Shown: piece by piece, positions 1-8,816 of the stretch
Layout: every line of letters begins with the position of its first letter
Position numbering within the stretch: position 1 is the stretch's first letter
Source of the DNA: Fidelibacterota bacterium
GTDB lineage: Bacteria > Fidelibacterota > Fidelibacteria > Fidelibacterales > Fidelibacteraceae
DNA length: 64,000 nucleotides
Assembly: GCA_030156395.1 (NCBI GenBank)
Contig: JASGMP010000004.1
Location: forward strand, 1 to 64,000
Reading direction: 5' to 3'
Translations under genes and position numbers: made by a program
Notes under the pieces: generated by a model
Told to the model about the DNA's origin: nothing
Database searches by the model: none
The model's input: the letters and a program-made list of their open reading frames with translations, nothing else

Positions 1-111
1 ATGACAAGCAAGACAGCAAGACTTTTAGAAATAATTTTCATGATATCACCTCTCATATTTACATTTTTTTTTGGGCTTAAAAGATACAATCTTTTACGGT
101 TAAAAGGGTAG
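1..111 (+). CDS. Possible short or 3'-truncated membrane ORF at window edge
   Basis: An open frame runs from the first base to a TAG stop and gives 36 residues with one hydrophobic stretch (around MISPLIFTFFFGL) followed by a basic tail. Because the frame is open at the window edge, it may be the end of a longer gene entering from the left, converging on the asparaginase gene. No family is recognised. It could equally be chance translation of AT-rich intergenic DNA. Confidence 0.22.
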   Translation: MTSKTARLLEIIFMISPLIFTFFFGLKRYNLLRLKG

Positions 112-128
112 AAAAAGATCGTTTTGGT

Positions 129-1139
129 CTACTCCTCTGATTTGCTTTCAAAGACCGGCCGGATTTCACCGATCCGGAGACCTGCATGATTGGTGAGGAT
201 CGGATGGTGAAAGGGTTCCAGTTTCTTGACTTCCTCAGGGGTTAGAGTGTTTAGGTGGATCAAGGTTTCAATCAGAAGGGGTGCCAGGGCCCGGCGATTC
301 CCGTCATGAATTTTGATAGTAATCCCAAATCGTCTTCCGTCAGGGTGCCTAACGGCACATCCCTGAACCCCTTCTGCACCTACTTTGGCGACCATTTTGC
401 CACGGGTAATTTCCATCAACGCCGTATCGAAGCGCCCTTTGCCGGCAATCAGGTAGGGGTGGGATGTCATGATATTCCAGATTCTTTCAAGACTTTCGTC
501 AGATCCCAGGGCAAGATGTCGGTACATTCGGGCCATACCCCGTACGGAAACATAAAATACCGGTGCTGAACATCCGTCCAAAGCCAGGGGTACATCGGTT
601 TCACCGGAATATTTCCTGATTTTTTCCCGGATTGCTTTCTGAACGGGATGATCAAAGGCCAGATAAGTGGAAACATCCTCCCCAAGATGGCGGCAGACCG
701 AAAGCATGCCTGTATGTTTTCCCGAACAATTGTGATACACAGGGGAATATTCAGCCTTAATCGTCCCTTTTTGGCCTCCGATGGAATAGACCAAGGGGGG
801 ATGAGATCCACATTGCAGCGCGGATTCATCCAGACCGATTCGCTTTAGATATTTTCGAATAATTTGTACATGCACTGCCTCACCGTTGTGGGATGCACAA
901 GCCAAGGCAATCCATGAGTCGGGTAATTGAAAGGCCTTATCCGTCTCCGTATCAAGAATCACCGTTGCCTGAAAGGGTTTGGCACTGGATCGTAAATAGG
1001 TAAAGAAACCGGTGTCAGATGTATGAAATACTTCTTTACCCTCTTGGTCTATAACACTGATTTCGGCATGGTGGATACTTTCAATCCGACCGCCCCGGAG
1101 GACATCTGCTCTGGCTGAAATAAGTTTTGAATTCTTCAT
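129..1139 (-). CDS. L-asparaginase II family (Rhizobium-type, zinc-linked)
   Basis: This 336-residue protein belongs to the asparaginase_II family (PF06089), which hydrolyses asparagine to aspartate and ammonia and is unrelated to the E. coli type I/II enzymes. The family's active-site pattern is visible: Ser51-x-x-Lys54 (SSAK), Cys138-x-x-Lys141 in NCSGKH, and Cys190 in DGCSAP. These match the nucleophile, zinc-binding cysteines and lysines known from the Rhizobium etli ReAV enzyme. There is no signal peptide, so it is cytoplasmic. Its ATG overlaps the stop of the deacetylase gene as ATGA, making it the last gene of a long leftward operon. Family assignment is firm; the substrate is inferred from the family. 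Confidence 0.88.
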   Translation of the reverse strand: MKNSKLISARADVLRGGRIESIHHAEISVIDQEGKEVFHTSDTGFFTYLRSSAKPFQATVILDTETDKAFQLPDSWIALACASHNGEAVHVQIIRKYLKRIGLDESALQCGSHPPLVYSIGGQKGTIKAEYSPVYHNCSGKHTGMLSVCRHLGEDVSTYLAFDHPVQKAIREKIRKYSGETDVPLALDGCSAPVFYVSVRGMARMYRHLALGSDESLERIWNIMTSHPYLIAGKGRFDTALMEITRGKMVAKVGAEGVQGCAVRHPDGRRFGITIKIHDGNRRALAPLLIETLIHLNTLTPEEVKKLEPFHHPILTNHAGLRIGEIRPVFESKSEE

Positions 1140-2236
1140 AATTCTCCTGGTGATATAAAACGAAACCCCTCTTTTTCAAGTTTTGGAATCATTTCCGTCA
1201 AAATTTTCAAGGTCAGGGGTCTGTTGTGTCCGATTGCCACCACAACTCCCTTTTTTTCCGCCATTCGTGCCATTTTATCGATTTGTCGTCGGATGCTGTT
1301 TTCGGAATTTTCATGATCAATGAAGATATCCCGCTGATAAACCCGGATGTGATGGGATCTCATAACCTGCTGAACAACGGTCTTGTTTACGGTGTAAGAA
1401 TCCACAAAAAAGAGATCTTTCGTTTCCAGCACATCGGCAATTTTATGAATCATGTCCGCAGAGCTTGTCACCCGTGATCCCATGTGGTTGTTCATCCCCA
1501 CGGCCATGGGGAGCTCGGCAATGGCTTTCAAAATCCGGTACTCAATTTCATTCCGGTCCATTCCATCCATGATCATATATTCTTCTTCACCGCCCAGGTA
1601 TTTCAGAGGTTCCATGGGCATGTGAATCATGACAGGATGTCCATGCCGTTGTGCCATACGGGCCAGATTTTTCGAATGTGTATGCCCTGGAATCACGGAA
1701 AAAGTCACCGGAGCTTTCAGCTTTAAAAACCCCTTTTCCGTAGCATTATAGGCATACCCGAAATCATCAATTATTAAACAAATACGTCCTTTTACTATTT
1801 GTGCTTCCGGCCGGAGGATAATGCGTCCTTCCAAACTTTTTTTCTGATTCCGGATGCTAAGTGTGATTCGGGTTTTTTGAGAATCGATCCGTACGGAACA
1901 GGCTTTCAGATGATCCCCACAAAAAAGTCCGAACCGATAGAGCTCCTCCCGGAGAATTTTTCCTTCAGGGTATTTGAACTCCAGTGTCCAAACGGAATCC
2001 TTCGGTGAAATCTCCATCCTTGACAACTGTAAATACCGAACCGAATCCTGTAAAAAGAGGGAAGCCTGATTCATAAAATCATCCGGGGATGTCTTTTCTT
2101 TCTCCTCAGGTCTGATAAGCAGGATCAGGACTGCAATACAAACAAGAACGGCGAGTCCCTTCAGGATACTGCGTTCCAGCCGGTTATCCCTATAGAAAAC
2201 CGTATCTTTTGATTTTTTATTAAAAACTAGACTCAT
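1136..2236 (-). CDS. Divergent polysaccharide deacetylase (YibQ-like), membrane anchored
   Basis: The protein has 366 residues. A single N-terminal membrane helix (about residues 25-41) leads into a periplasmic region, and the catalytic-type domain starts with IIDDFG at residues 155-160. Other family marks are FSVIPGH (179-185), MIHMPMEP (203-210) and NNHMGS (249-254). This is the divergent polysaccharide deacetylase family (PF04748), an NodB-like fold whose members lack the full classical metal motif and whose substrate is often unknown; cell-envelope glycan is the usual guess. The start overlaps the end of the upstream lipoprotein gene by 17 bases and the stop overlaps the asparaginase start. 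No ribosome binding site is obvious, suggesting translational coupling. Confidence 0.82.
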   Translation of the reverse strand: MSLVFNKKSKDTVFYRDNRLERSILKGLAVLVCIAVLILLIRPEEKEKTSPDDFMNQASLFLQDSVRYLQLSRMEISPKDSVWTLEFKYPEGKILREELYRFGLFCGDHLKACSVRIDSQKTRITLSIRNQKKSLEGRIILRPEAQIVKGRICLIIDDFGYAYNATEKGFLKLKAPVTFSVIPGHTHSKNLARMAQRHGHPVMIHMPMEPLKYLGGEEEYMIMDGMDRNEIEYRILKAIAELPMAVGMNNHMGSRVTSSADMIHKIADVLETKDLFFVDSYTVNKTVVQQVMRSHHIRVYQRDIFIDHENSENSIRRQIDKMARMAEKKGVVVAIGHNRPLTLKILTEMIPKLEKEGFRFISPGEL

Positions 2237-2789
2237 CGTGCCATTTCACAATCCGCCATTGGTTGTCCCAGGGACTCCTGGAAAAATTAAAAATCGCCGA
2301 ACCGATAATCACCAGATTCTCCCCCAGATTGAGCTGAAAAGATTTCACAATTTCGGCGTAGTTGGAGCTATCGAACCATGTTTTTTGTGTTTTGAGCAGG
2401 GAATCATCTTTGATGTAACTGAAAGAGCTGTCCAGTGTAGAATTCCAGATCAGGTCAATCGGACGGAACGCCCTGAAAAGTCCACCTGTTGCCCGGAGTT
2501 CAACATCCCGGGGCCAGGATTCATAATGCCCCCCGCCGCCTTCGTCGTCCGGTTCATAGTACACAAAGACGAACTGGCTGTCAATCAGGGTGGAATAGAC
2601 CAGGCTGTCCCTGTAAATATAAGCATAACGAAAATTTTCCAGTACATGGGTGGGACGGCTCATCACTGGATTATACAGGAGGCCGGATTTACCAATGTCT
2701 CCAATTTCCGGTGCAAAAATGTTGTGGCACGACGTGGTCGCAAGTAAAAATAAAGTAAACACCGCAGTATAAACGGTTCGTTTCATCAA
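2220..2789 (-). CDS. Hypothetical lipoprotein, paralogue of its upstream neighbour
   Basis: This 189-residue protein begins with a lipoprotein signal peptide ending in the lipobox TTSC (Cys at residue 21), so it should be lipidated and exported. The mature part contains ENFRYAYIYRDS and a C-terminal W-R-I-V-K-W-H-D-E-S stretch. The same layout (an ENLKQAFLYREF-type helix near the start and a W-x-I-x-x-W-x-D ending) is seen in the adjacent 200-residue lipoprotein, so the two look like tandem paralogues, possibly of an NTF2/SnoaL-like fold. The start overlaps the upstream stop as ATGA. No function can be assigned. Confidence 0.72.
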   Translation of the reverse strand: MMKRTVYTAVFTLFLLATTSCHNIFAPEIGDIGKSGLLYNPVMSRPTHVLENFRYAYIYRDSLVYSTLIDSQFVFVYYEPDDEGGGGHYESWPRDVELRATGGLFRAFRPIDLIWNSTLDSSFSYIKDDSLLKTQKTWFDSSNYAEIVKSFQLNLGENLVIIGSAIFNFSRSPWDNQWRIVKWHDESSF

Positions 2790-3388
2790 AATAATGCCTT
2801 CAAATCAGTCCAGCCCGGTTCACCTGTGCTGATATCCTCCCAGAAATAGATCAGCCAGTAATTTCGGCTATCGCGCACCATTTTAAATACGCCTTTTCCT
2901 TCATAATAAGTAGGAGGACCTTCCCGGTTATGGTGTACATCCAGGACATATGTAAATTGATATTCTACCGTATCCTGGGATTCGACAAAGGGTTCATCCT
3001 CGGTGATTGTCACATTCAACAGGGAATCCGGCGGGCAAGCAGCTAAAAGAGATTGAAACCAGACTTGTTCGTCGGCCGGACTCCATGCATCAAATTTTCC
3101 CGGATATTTGATGGAAGAGACGGTAGACGGCTGAAACCGAAAGGCCGGCAGATTATAATTGTGAGTATCACTTAGACATTTCATATAAGTTTCAAATTCC
3201 CGGTACAGGAAAGCCTGCTTGAGATTTTCAATGACAAGAGGTGGTGTGGTAGCTGGAGTCCAGTGAGATTCCGTCGGGCGGTCCGGGGGCTCAGGATCGC
3301 GAACACCCAAAAGTTCCCCACAGCCAGTCAATCCTCCCAGAAAAGAAAGAAGCAAAAAAGGAAAGATGTATATGTGTAAACGTTTCAC
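2786..3388 (-). CDS. Hypothetical lipoprotein (tandem paralogue)
   Basis: The protein has 200 residues with a signal peptide and lipobox LTGC (Cys at residue 23). The mature N-terminus is proline-rich (residues about 31-50) and acts like a linker. It then carries ENLKQAFLYREF and ends in a region with YWLIYFWEDIS, resembling the next lipoprotein downstream, with which it shares an ATGA overlap. A 51-base gap separates it from the barrel protein upstream. Function is unknown; envelope location is supported by the signal. Confidence 0.72.
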   Translation of the reverse strand: MKRLHIYIFPFLLLSFLGGLTGCGELLGVRDPEPPDRPTESHWTPATTPPLVIENLKQAFLYREFETYMKCLSDTHNYNLPAFRFQPSTVSSIKYPGKFDAWSPADEQVWFQSLLAACPPDSLLNVTITEDEPFVESQDTVEYQFTYVLDVHHNREGPPTYYEGKGVFKMVRDSRNYWLIYFWEDISTGEPGWTDLKALF

Positions 3389-3439
3389 GGTTAAAATTTA
3401 CAGATTCTCCCGCCCGTATTACAGAGACATTTTAGCGAA

Positions 3440-4309
3440 TCAGTGCTCTACCGGTATATAAGCTATGCTCAGAACCATGGGATAGGCAATCTGGTCCTGC
3501 ATAAAGAACTGTCCAGCGCCAAATCGAAACTGCTTATAATGAAGACTTCCGCCAAGGTGCCAGCTATTATTCAGGCCGGAATAGGAAAGTCCGGCAGAAA
3601 AGATTCCTTTCATATCATAGCGGATTAAGCCGGTGCCATAGATCTCCGCTTCCTCGTCGAGATGAAGGGAAAGGCTTGTTTGAAGTCCTTTGATTCCGGC
3701 GGAAAAACCTGTATACACATTCAGGGGCATGGGAGTTTCCGATTTATATAAATCTTGCATTTTGCCCAGGTTACAGACGCCAGCCGTCAATATACTGAAT
3801 TCATGAACACGCCAGGCGACAGCCAAGTTCAGGGCGCCACCCAGTGCGGATGCATGATACAAGCGTTCAAACACCAGCTGGGCTGTGGTACCCATGCGTA
3901 AATCCTGTGAGATAATCCACTCCCTGCCAGCAAAAAGTGTTCCATTATAATACCCGGTTTCACCAATCGGTTCTTCCTGTGCCACGTCAGTCCGGATTTC
4001 AATGCCATCGGTTTTCAGAAAAGAGGCTCCGCCAAAAAGTTTTCGGTTTCCGCCTATCACCCGGGAATAGGGTGTATCAAACATCCAGAATCCATGCATG
4101 CCATGCCATGAAGCGGGGCCATCCGGAAGAAAAACCGGCTGTGATACGGCATTGGAAAGTCCTCCCGGAGATGCGGCATACCATCCATTCACAGGATCTT
4201 CCGGCAAAGAAAGTACGGTTAGTCCGGATCCGGCACAGAGGTGGGAACCAAAGGACAAAACAAAAATGACAAAGATTGCTTTAAAATGTAAATATCCACG
4301 AAAAAGCAT
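3440..4309 (-). CDS. Predicted outer-membrane beta-barrel protein (PorQ/PorV-like)
   Basis: The protein has 289 residues from the ATG chosen here. Longer in-frame starts up to position 4366 exist, but only this one has a good ribosome binding site (AAGGA seven bases upstream), and it places the signal peptide (hydrophobic about residues 8-22, ending near LCAGSG) at the N-terminus. The mature protein alternates Gly- and aromatic-rich short strands typical of an outer-membrane barrel. It resembles the PorV-like protein encoded just upstream, with which it overlaps by 29 bases. I infer a surface or T9SS-associated role from context only. Confidence 0.6.
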   Translation of the reverse strand: MLFRGYLHFKAIFVIFVLSFGSHLCAGSGLTVLSLPEDPVNGWYAASPGGLSNAVSQPVFLPDGPASWHGMHGFWMFDTPYSRVIGGNRKLFGGASFLKTDGIEIRTDVAQEEPIGETGYYNGTLFAGREWIISQDLRMGTTAQLVFERLYHASALGGALNLAVAWRVHEFSILTAGVCNLGKMQDLYKSETPMPLNVYTGFSAGIKGLQTSLSLHLDEEAEIYGTGLIRYDMKGIFSAGLSYSGLNNSWHLGGSLHYKQFRFGAGQFFMQDQIAYPMVLSIAYIPVEH

Positions 4310-5216
4310 GGCTGATTCCTTCATGATATCGTCCAAAAAGAAAAGCATAATCGAGGCGGGTTTCAATGCGCCCCCACACCGGATACCAGGTGCTTACACC
4401 TAAAACCGGCATTCGGTCATCCACTCCTCCCCGGACAGCCAGGTGATTTCCGGCATGAACTTCCATCCCGGCGTGAAAAGTGGGGAAAATATCAACACTC
4501 CCCCGGTAAGCCGCCGTAATGTATATCTGACGATTGAATTGAAGAGCACCAGACACCTGGTACAGGGTCGGATATGTATCGGTCCGTTGTGAACCGAATT
4601 CATAAATATCTTTGGTGTTCCAATTAATTTTACTGTTTATATCTTTGATGGAAAATCCCAGGGAAAGAAAATCAAAAGGAGCATAAAAAGCTCCCACATC
4701 TAGTCCAAAACCGGTAGCTGTGACGTCCGGGAGCTGATCCATAAAAATTTTGGTATTAACACCGATGCTCAGACTTTTCCAGATCCGGTTTGCAAACCCT
4801 ACATAGAGGGCATCCTGGGATGTTTGAAGTTCTCCGGTCATCTCATTGGAAAAATTACGTTCCTCTATATTCCCCACACCTGCATGAACCCAGGCAATGG
4901 CCAAACCGGCAGTCGGTGGAACTGGAATTGAAACATTAAGCATGTGCAATGAGCGATCCAGGCTAAGAAACTGAAATGACGAACCAAAATGGCGCTTCGA
5001 AAGATGACCCAGAAGGGCAGGGTTTTCGGTAAAGGCTTCCGGGGTTTCCATCAACGCGCCAACGGCATTCCCCAGGGCTGCCGACCGTGCAGATAAGGGC
5101 ATCCTGAGATAAGTACCGGCGTAACCCCCTGCTTCTCGCCGGGGTGCAGCGGTTAAGGACATGGTTAGAATCGTAGTCCATAGAAGCCCCTGTAATATGA
5201 CGGATTTCCTTCTCAT
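4281..5216 (-). CDS. PorV/PorQ family outer-membrane protein (UPF0164-like)
   Basis: The protein has 311 residues. It has a signal peptide cleaved near LTAAPRREAG, followed by the family hallmark: GTYLRMPLSARSAALGNA, then EAFTENPALLG. That is the conserved amino-terminal region of PorV/PorQ proteins, where a small-residue turn precedes an N-P-A motif. The remainder looks like a 14-strand FadL-type barrel. In Bacteroidota PorV shuttles type IX secretion cargo and binds at the outer membrane. It lies in the same operon as sprA and a surface beta-propeller protein, in keeping with a secretion role. The gene starts two bases after the previous stop. Confidence 0.8.
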   Translation of the reverse strand: MRRKSVILQGLLWTTILTMSLTAAPRREAGGYAGTYLRMPLSARSAALGNAVGALMETPEAFTENPALLGHLSKRHFGSSFQFLSLDRSLHMLNVSIPVPPTAGLAIAWVHAGVGNIEERNFSNEMTGELQTSQDALYVGFANRIWKSLSIGVNTKIFMDQLPDVTATGFGLDVGAFYAPFDFLSLGFSIKDINSKINWNTKDIYEFGSQRTDTYPTLYQVSGALQFNRQIYITAAYRGSVDIFPTFHAGMEVHAGNHLAVRGGVDDRMPVLGVSTWYPVWGRIETRLDYAFLFGRYHEGISHAFSWIFTF

Positions 5217-5218
5217 TA

Positions 5219-6808
5219 TTACTCCAGAATAATCACTTTTGTCCAGGCCACCTGTTCCATCCCCCTACCATGAAATACAGCTCGGACAAAATAGGTTCCG
5301 TTTGCCACCATGTCGTTCAGGCCGTTTTTGCCATTCCAGGTAAAATCCTTTTCACCGGGAAAAACAGCTGTTTTCTGAAGAATGGTTTTTACACGGGTCA
5401 TGCCAAAATCAAAAACATCCAGGGAGAGGGTTCCTTCTTCCGGAATCAACACGTGAAACCGGACATGGCCTTCTCCTTCATATACGTTCATTCTGCCGGG
5501 AGAAAAGGGATTCGGATAGACAGAAATGTTCAAATCCCCGGTAGATCCAATGGATGCAACCTTTCGTATTATTCGCCAGTTAAGGCCATTATCCTCTGTT
5601 ACGGCCAATCCATCGCCGGTACCAACCCATAAGCGTTCAAGGGGATCAACGGCTGCGGTGTAAATTTCATCGGAATAGAGCTGGTCACCGGAGGAAAAAT
5701 CTTTGGGATCATGCATGGGAATCCAGTTCCAGCCATCGCCGGATACCCACAAACCCGTCGCTGTTGAGGCAAACACCTGATGTTTCCAGGTAGAGACATG
5801 ATAAAGCCGTTTATCCCGTAAAGTGCTTTCCCAGTGAAGGGCGCCAAAAGTTCCTTTAACTGTATAACTAAGGCTTTGAAATTCTCCTGCACCCACCGCC
5901 GGCAGGGCAGCCGCGTACAGGGTCCCATCCTGCCCCAAATGAAGGGCTACGATAAAATTGCCGCTTAAATCAGAGTTTTGTGCGGTATACCGACGCCAGG
6001 TTTTACCGGAATCTGTAGACAGGTTCACACCGCCGGCCGTTCCAACAACAACCGTATCCTGTCGTGCCACAACAGAGAAAGCCCGGTGGTTATAATTGCC
6101 CGTCATGCCCAGGTCCGGGCGGTCTACAGGACTCAGTTGAAAATTCCGGGGACTTTCTTCATTCAGAACGTCCATATTATCCGGTGGCAGCACTACCCGT
6201 TTCCAGGTTTTACCCAAATCCCGGCTGACCCGGGTGCCTCCGGCAAAGCTGGTTGCCCACAGCAGAGTATCTCCGTCCGTATTCACATGAACGGCCATGT
6301 CGTAGGTCAGATTATCTATGGGAACCGTCGTAGGAAGGGCTTTCAGCGTATCCCCATACAGAAGCACAAAATCTGAATCGGGAGGATCGGTCATCTGGGG
6401 ATATTGAATCCAACTGAATCCTCCGTCGGGACTATAACTTATACCATTGCCGGTAGCGGCGCTTTCTTCCACACCAATACTATCAAAAGCCGTTGCCACC
6501 CAAAGATGCTGCCCCAGAGATGTCATGGATGTCACCCCGCCATAACGGACTGCCATGGGGTTGTTGTAATAACTGTAAAAGGTTTCTCCGGCATCTGTGG
6601 TCACAGACAAACCATAACCCGTGGAAAAAAAATAGGTGGAATCGTCCAGGAAAAGAATTCCACTGATTCCATTTGATCCCAGGCCCTCATAGACCAGAGA
6701 ATCATTCAGTGAAAAATGTCTGGCTACCGTCCAGGGTGTGGCCACTGCGCCGGTGATCCACAGGAGCAAAAAAATCAAAGTTTTCTGGATTGTTGTTTTT
6801 CCTCTCAT
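5219..6808 (-). CDS. Secreted beta-propeller (YCF48/BNR-like) protein with C-terminal FlgD-like Ig domain
   Basis: The protein has 529 residues with an N-terminal signal peptide. Residues about 30-430 carry repeated blade motifs of the type S-x-D-x-G-x-T-W (for example STDSGKTWRRY, SRDLGKTWKR, TEDNGLNWRI), typical of BNR/YCF48-like propellers. The last about 95 residues begin with VYPNPFSPG and contain FTWNGKNGLNDMVANGTYFV, the FlgD Ig-like domain that in FCB bacteria often occupies the place of a type IX sorting domain. I infer a secreted or surface-attached protein exported with help from the neighbouring SprA and PorV-like proteins. ATGA overlap joins it to the upstream lipoprotein. Confidence 0.8.
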   Translation of the reverse strand: MRGKTTIQKTLIFLLLWITGAVATPWTVARHFSLNDSLVYEGLGSNGISGILFLDDSTYFFSTGYGLSVTTDAGETFYSYYNNPMAVRYGGVTSMTSLGQHLWVATAFDSIGVEESAATGNGISYSPDGGFSWIQYPQMTDPPDSDFVLLYGDTLKALPTTVPIDNLTYDMAVHVNTDGDTLLWATSFAGGTRVSRDLGKTWKRVVLPPDNMDVLNEESPRNFQLSPVDRPDLGMTGNYNHRAFSVVARQDTVVVGTAGGVNLSTDSGKTWRRYTAQNSDLSGNFIVALHLGQDGTLYAAALPAVGAGEFQSLSYTVKGTFGALHWESTLRDKRLYHVSTWKHQVFASTATGLWVSGDGWNWIPMHDPKDFSSGDQLYSDEIYTAAVDPLERLWVGTGDGLAVTEDNGLNWRIIRKVASIGSTGDLNISVYPNPFSPGRMNVYEGEGHVRFHVLIPEEGTLSLDVFDFGMTRVKTILQKTAVFPGEKDFTWNGKNGLNDMVANGTYFVRAVFHGRGMEQVAWTKVIILE

Positions 6809-7977
6809 TCGCTCACCAATGTAACTTCAACAGAATCAGCACTTAACACCCGATTCCCATAACTATCTTCCACCCGGGCTCGATAAAAATAAGTTCCCAG
6901 TTCATCATCCGGTAAAAACCCGGCCTTGATGGTATACCATCCATCGCCAGGCGAAAAATCGTCATGAAGTCCGTCATCGTAGGCCGGTGGATGTGACTGT
7001 ACAGTTATATTTCCACCGGGGGTGCGGCGTTGCAGGCTGACCGATGTGATCTCCTCCAGTCCATTCCCATCATCCGCCTGAATATAAAACAACAGGCTAT
7101 CCCCTTCTACGCCGGTGGATGGCCTGATGATCTGAGAAGGAGATGAAAGAAAGAAATTCAAAATTTGGGGGACATAATTTTTATAGACCGTGATCGTATC
7201 TTTTACATAGGGGCTGGTATTACCGGCATAATCCAGGGCATAATAACGAAAAATGTTATCTATCAGCTGATTTTCCGACGAGATGATAAGAGACGCGGCA
7301 AAAATCCCGTCACCGGAAATCCGGTCTGCCCCGATTCCGGCATCATTCAGCACGAAAAGTGGATTTGAATTCCACTGGGTTGTATCTTTGTCATCACGGA
7401 CTTCAAAAAACACGGCCACAATATCCTTCAGGCCGTCGGGATCCGTGACCTGTGCTTCCACAACCAGAGTGTCTTCTTCGCCCGGGTCAGGCCGTATAAT
7501 CGTATCCGGTGCCCACACAAAGAGGATAATCGGTGGTTCATTGGCCTGCAACGAAGTCAGAGCGATGAGGGTATTGGAGGTGTCAGCTCCTGCCACCGCC
7601 CAGAAAATAGCCTGCAAATCCCCGCTGAGGGTATCGGAAAGGGCTGAATCCAGGGTAATGCTGTAGTATCCATCCCCGGCGATCTGGTCCCCGTTTTCCC
7701 CTTCATCATAAAGATGGGTGGAAAACCAGAGCGAGTCATCATCCGGTTTGAAGACATCCGAACACACATCAATGTCCTCAGAAGATATATCGTGTTCAAC
7801 CCGTACCCGAAGATGTAACTGTCCCAGGGATGCCTGATAGTTGACAAGAGCGTCGCTTAAGGTAATACCGTCAGACTCTCTCTCGCCCTCAGGGGAAAGA
7901 GGAATTTCAGGGCCGCATCGCATCGTCAGTAAGAAAAGAAGAAGCATCACGTGTTTCGTGTATGGAAATCTTATCAT
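6805..7977 (-). CDS. Exported repeat protein, probable lipoprotein with Ig-like repeats
   Basis: I chose the ATG that overlaps the prmA stop as ATGA, giving 390 residues; an alternative ATG 33 bases upstream would lie inside prmA and spoil the signal peptide. The N-terminus has a hydrophobic core (MLLLFLL) followed by TMRC. Arg just before the Cys is unusual for a lipobox, so lipidation is uncertain. Three repeats follow, each ending in a loop of the form G-D-x-x-x-G-D-G-x-Y/F (IAGDGYYSI, ISGDGIFAA, FSPGDGWYTI), suggesting three Ig/cadherin-like domains with possible Ca-binding loops. Function is unknown; the operon suggests an envelope role. Confidence 0.7.
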   Translation of the reverse strand: MIRFPYTKHVMLLLFLLTMRCGPEIPLSPEGERESDGITLSDALVNYQASLGQLHLRVRVEHDISSEDIDVCSDVFKPDDDSLWFSTHLYDEGENGDQIAGDGYYSITLDSALSDTLSGDLQAIFWAVAGADTSNTLIALTSLQANEPPIILFVWAPDTIIRPDPGEEDTLVVEAQVTDPDGLKDIVAVFFEVRDDKDTTQWNSNPLFVLNDAGIGADRISGDGIFAASLIISSENQLIDNIFRYYALDYAGNTSPYVKDTITVYKNYVPQILNFFLSSPSQIIRPSTGVEGDSLLFYIQADDGNGLEEITSVSLQRRTPGGNITVQSHPPAYDDGLHDDFSPGDGWYTIKAGFLPDDELGTYFYRARVEDSYGNRVLSADSVEVTLVSE

Positions 7978-8813
7978 AACATATGTTTGGTTGCACAGAC
8001 GGCAAGCCATTCTCCGTCTGTTTGTTTCTCTAGCATCTTGTATCCTGCTTCAGTCAAAAGGCGGGCCAGGTCCTTTTCATCTTCAATCAACAAACCGGCT
8101 AAAACCAGATGATTCGCTTTTTCATCCGCAGGCAGGTTGGAAAATTTTTCAAGAAGGGGAAATATAACGGGTTTTTGGATATTAATCATAGCCCAATCGC
8201 AGGCATAGCTTTTCAGTTGAAAAAGATCCTGTACCTTCCAGTGGACCGGAGGATTGCCGTTCAGTTCAATATTTTCACAAATATTGGCTTCAATCTGGGG
8301 ATCCACGTCACAGGCCTCCACAGGTGAAGCCCCCAGCAAGGCGGCGGCAATGGAAAGAATACCCGATCCACACCCCAGATCCAGAACCGACTGACCCGGT
8401 TTAATATACTTTTGAAGCATCCTGAGGCTCAGTTGTGTAGACTCATGGGTCCCTGTACCGAAGGCAGAACCTGGATTGATGCAGACCATCGGTTCTCCCG
8501 GAGGAATAGTCTGGCGGTGCCAGGGAGGTGTAATCCACAAATCTCCAATTTTCAGGGGTTTAAAACCTTCGATCCATGTCAGATTCCAATCCTGGTCCGG
8601 GATAAATTCCCGCTCAATGGGAACATCCGGGAAATGATCCATCAGGCTTTTCATCAATGCGTCACTTGACTCCCATGCTTCCCAAATCACAAGTGCCGTC
8701 GGATTGATTTCCACAGCCTGGATGCGACCTGTTTCCAGAAAATCCCGTTCTAACGCTTCCTGAATTGTGTCGCGGGGGGGCAGACTGATTTTTGCATACC
8801 CTTTTTTTGTCAT
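7974..8813 (-). CDS. prmA: Ribosomal protein L11 methyltransferase
   Basis: The protein has 279 residues, a normal length for PrmA, which trimethylates ribosomal protein L11 using S-adenosylmethionine. The substrate-recognition N-terminal half is followed by NPGSAFGTGTHEST and the SAM-binding glycine loop VLDLGCGSGILSIAA, then the acidic residue region ACDVDPQ. The expected post-motif (normally N-x-x-x near ANI) reads WAMINIQKPV here, a modest deviation. The gene starts four bases after the M28 peptidase stop and ends in an ATGA overlap with the lipoprotein gene. It is a cytoplasmic housekeeping enzyme embedded in an envelope operon. Confidence 0.9.
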   Translation of the reverse strand: MTKKGYAKISLPPRDTIQEALERDFLETGRIQAVEINPTALVIWEAWESSDALMKSLMDHFPDVPIEREFIPDQDWNLTWIEGFKPLKIGDLWITPPWHRQTIPPGEPMVCINPGSAFGTGTHESTQLSLRMLQKYIKPGQSVLDLGCGSGILSIAAALLGASPVEACDVDPQIEANICENIELNGNPPVHWKVQDLFQLKSYACDWAMINIQKPVIFPLLEKFSNLPADEKANHLVLAGLLIEDEKDLARLLTEAGYKMLEKQTDGEWLAVCATKHML

Positions 8814-8816
8814 CCT

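Noticed and set aside
79-95. Terminator hairpin AAAAGAT-ACA-ATCTTTT at the left edge
   Set aside because: The stem is AT-rich, and neither strand has a following T-run in the right direction.
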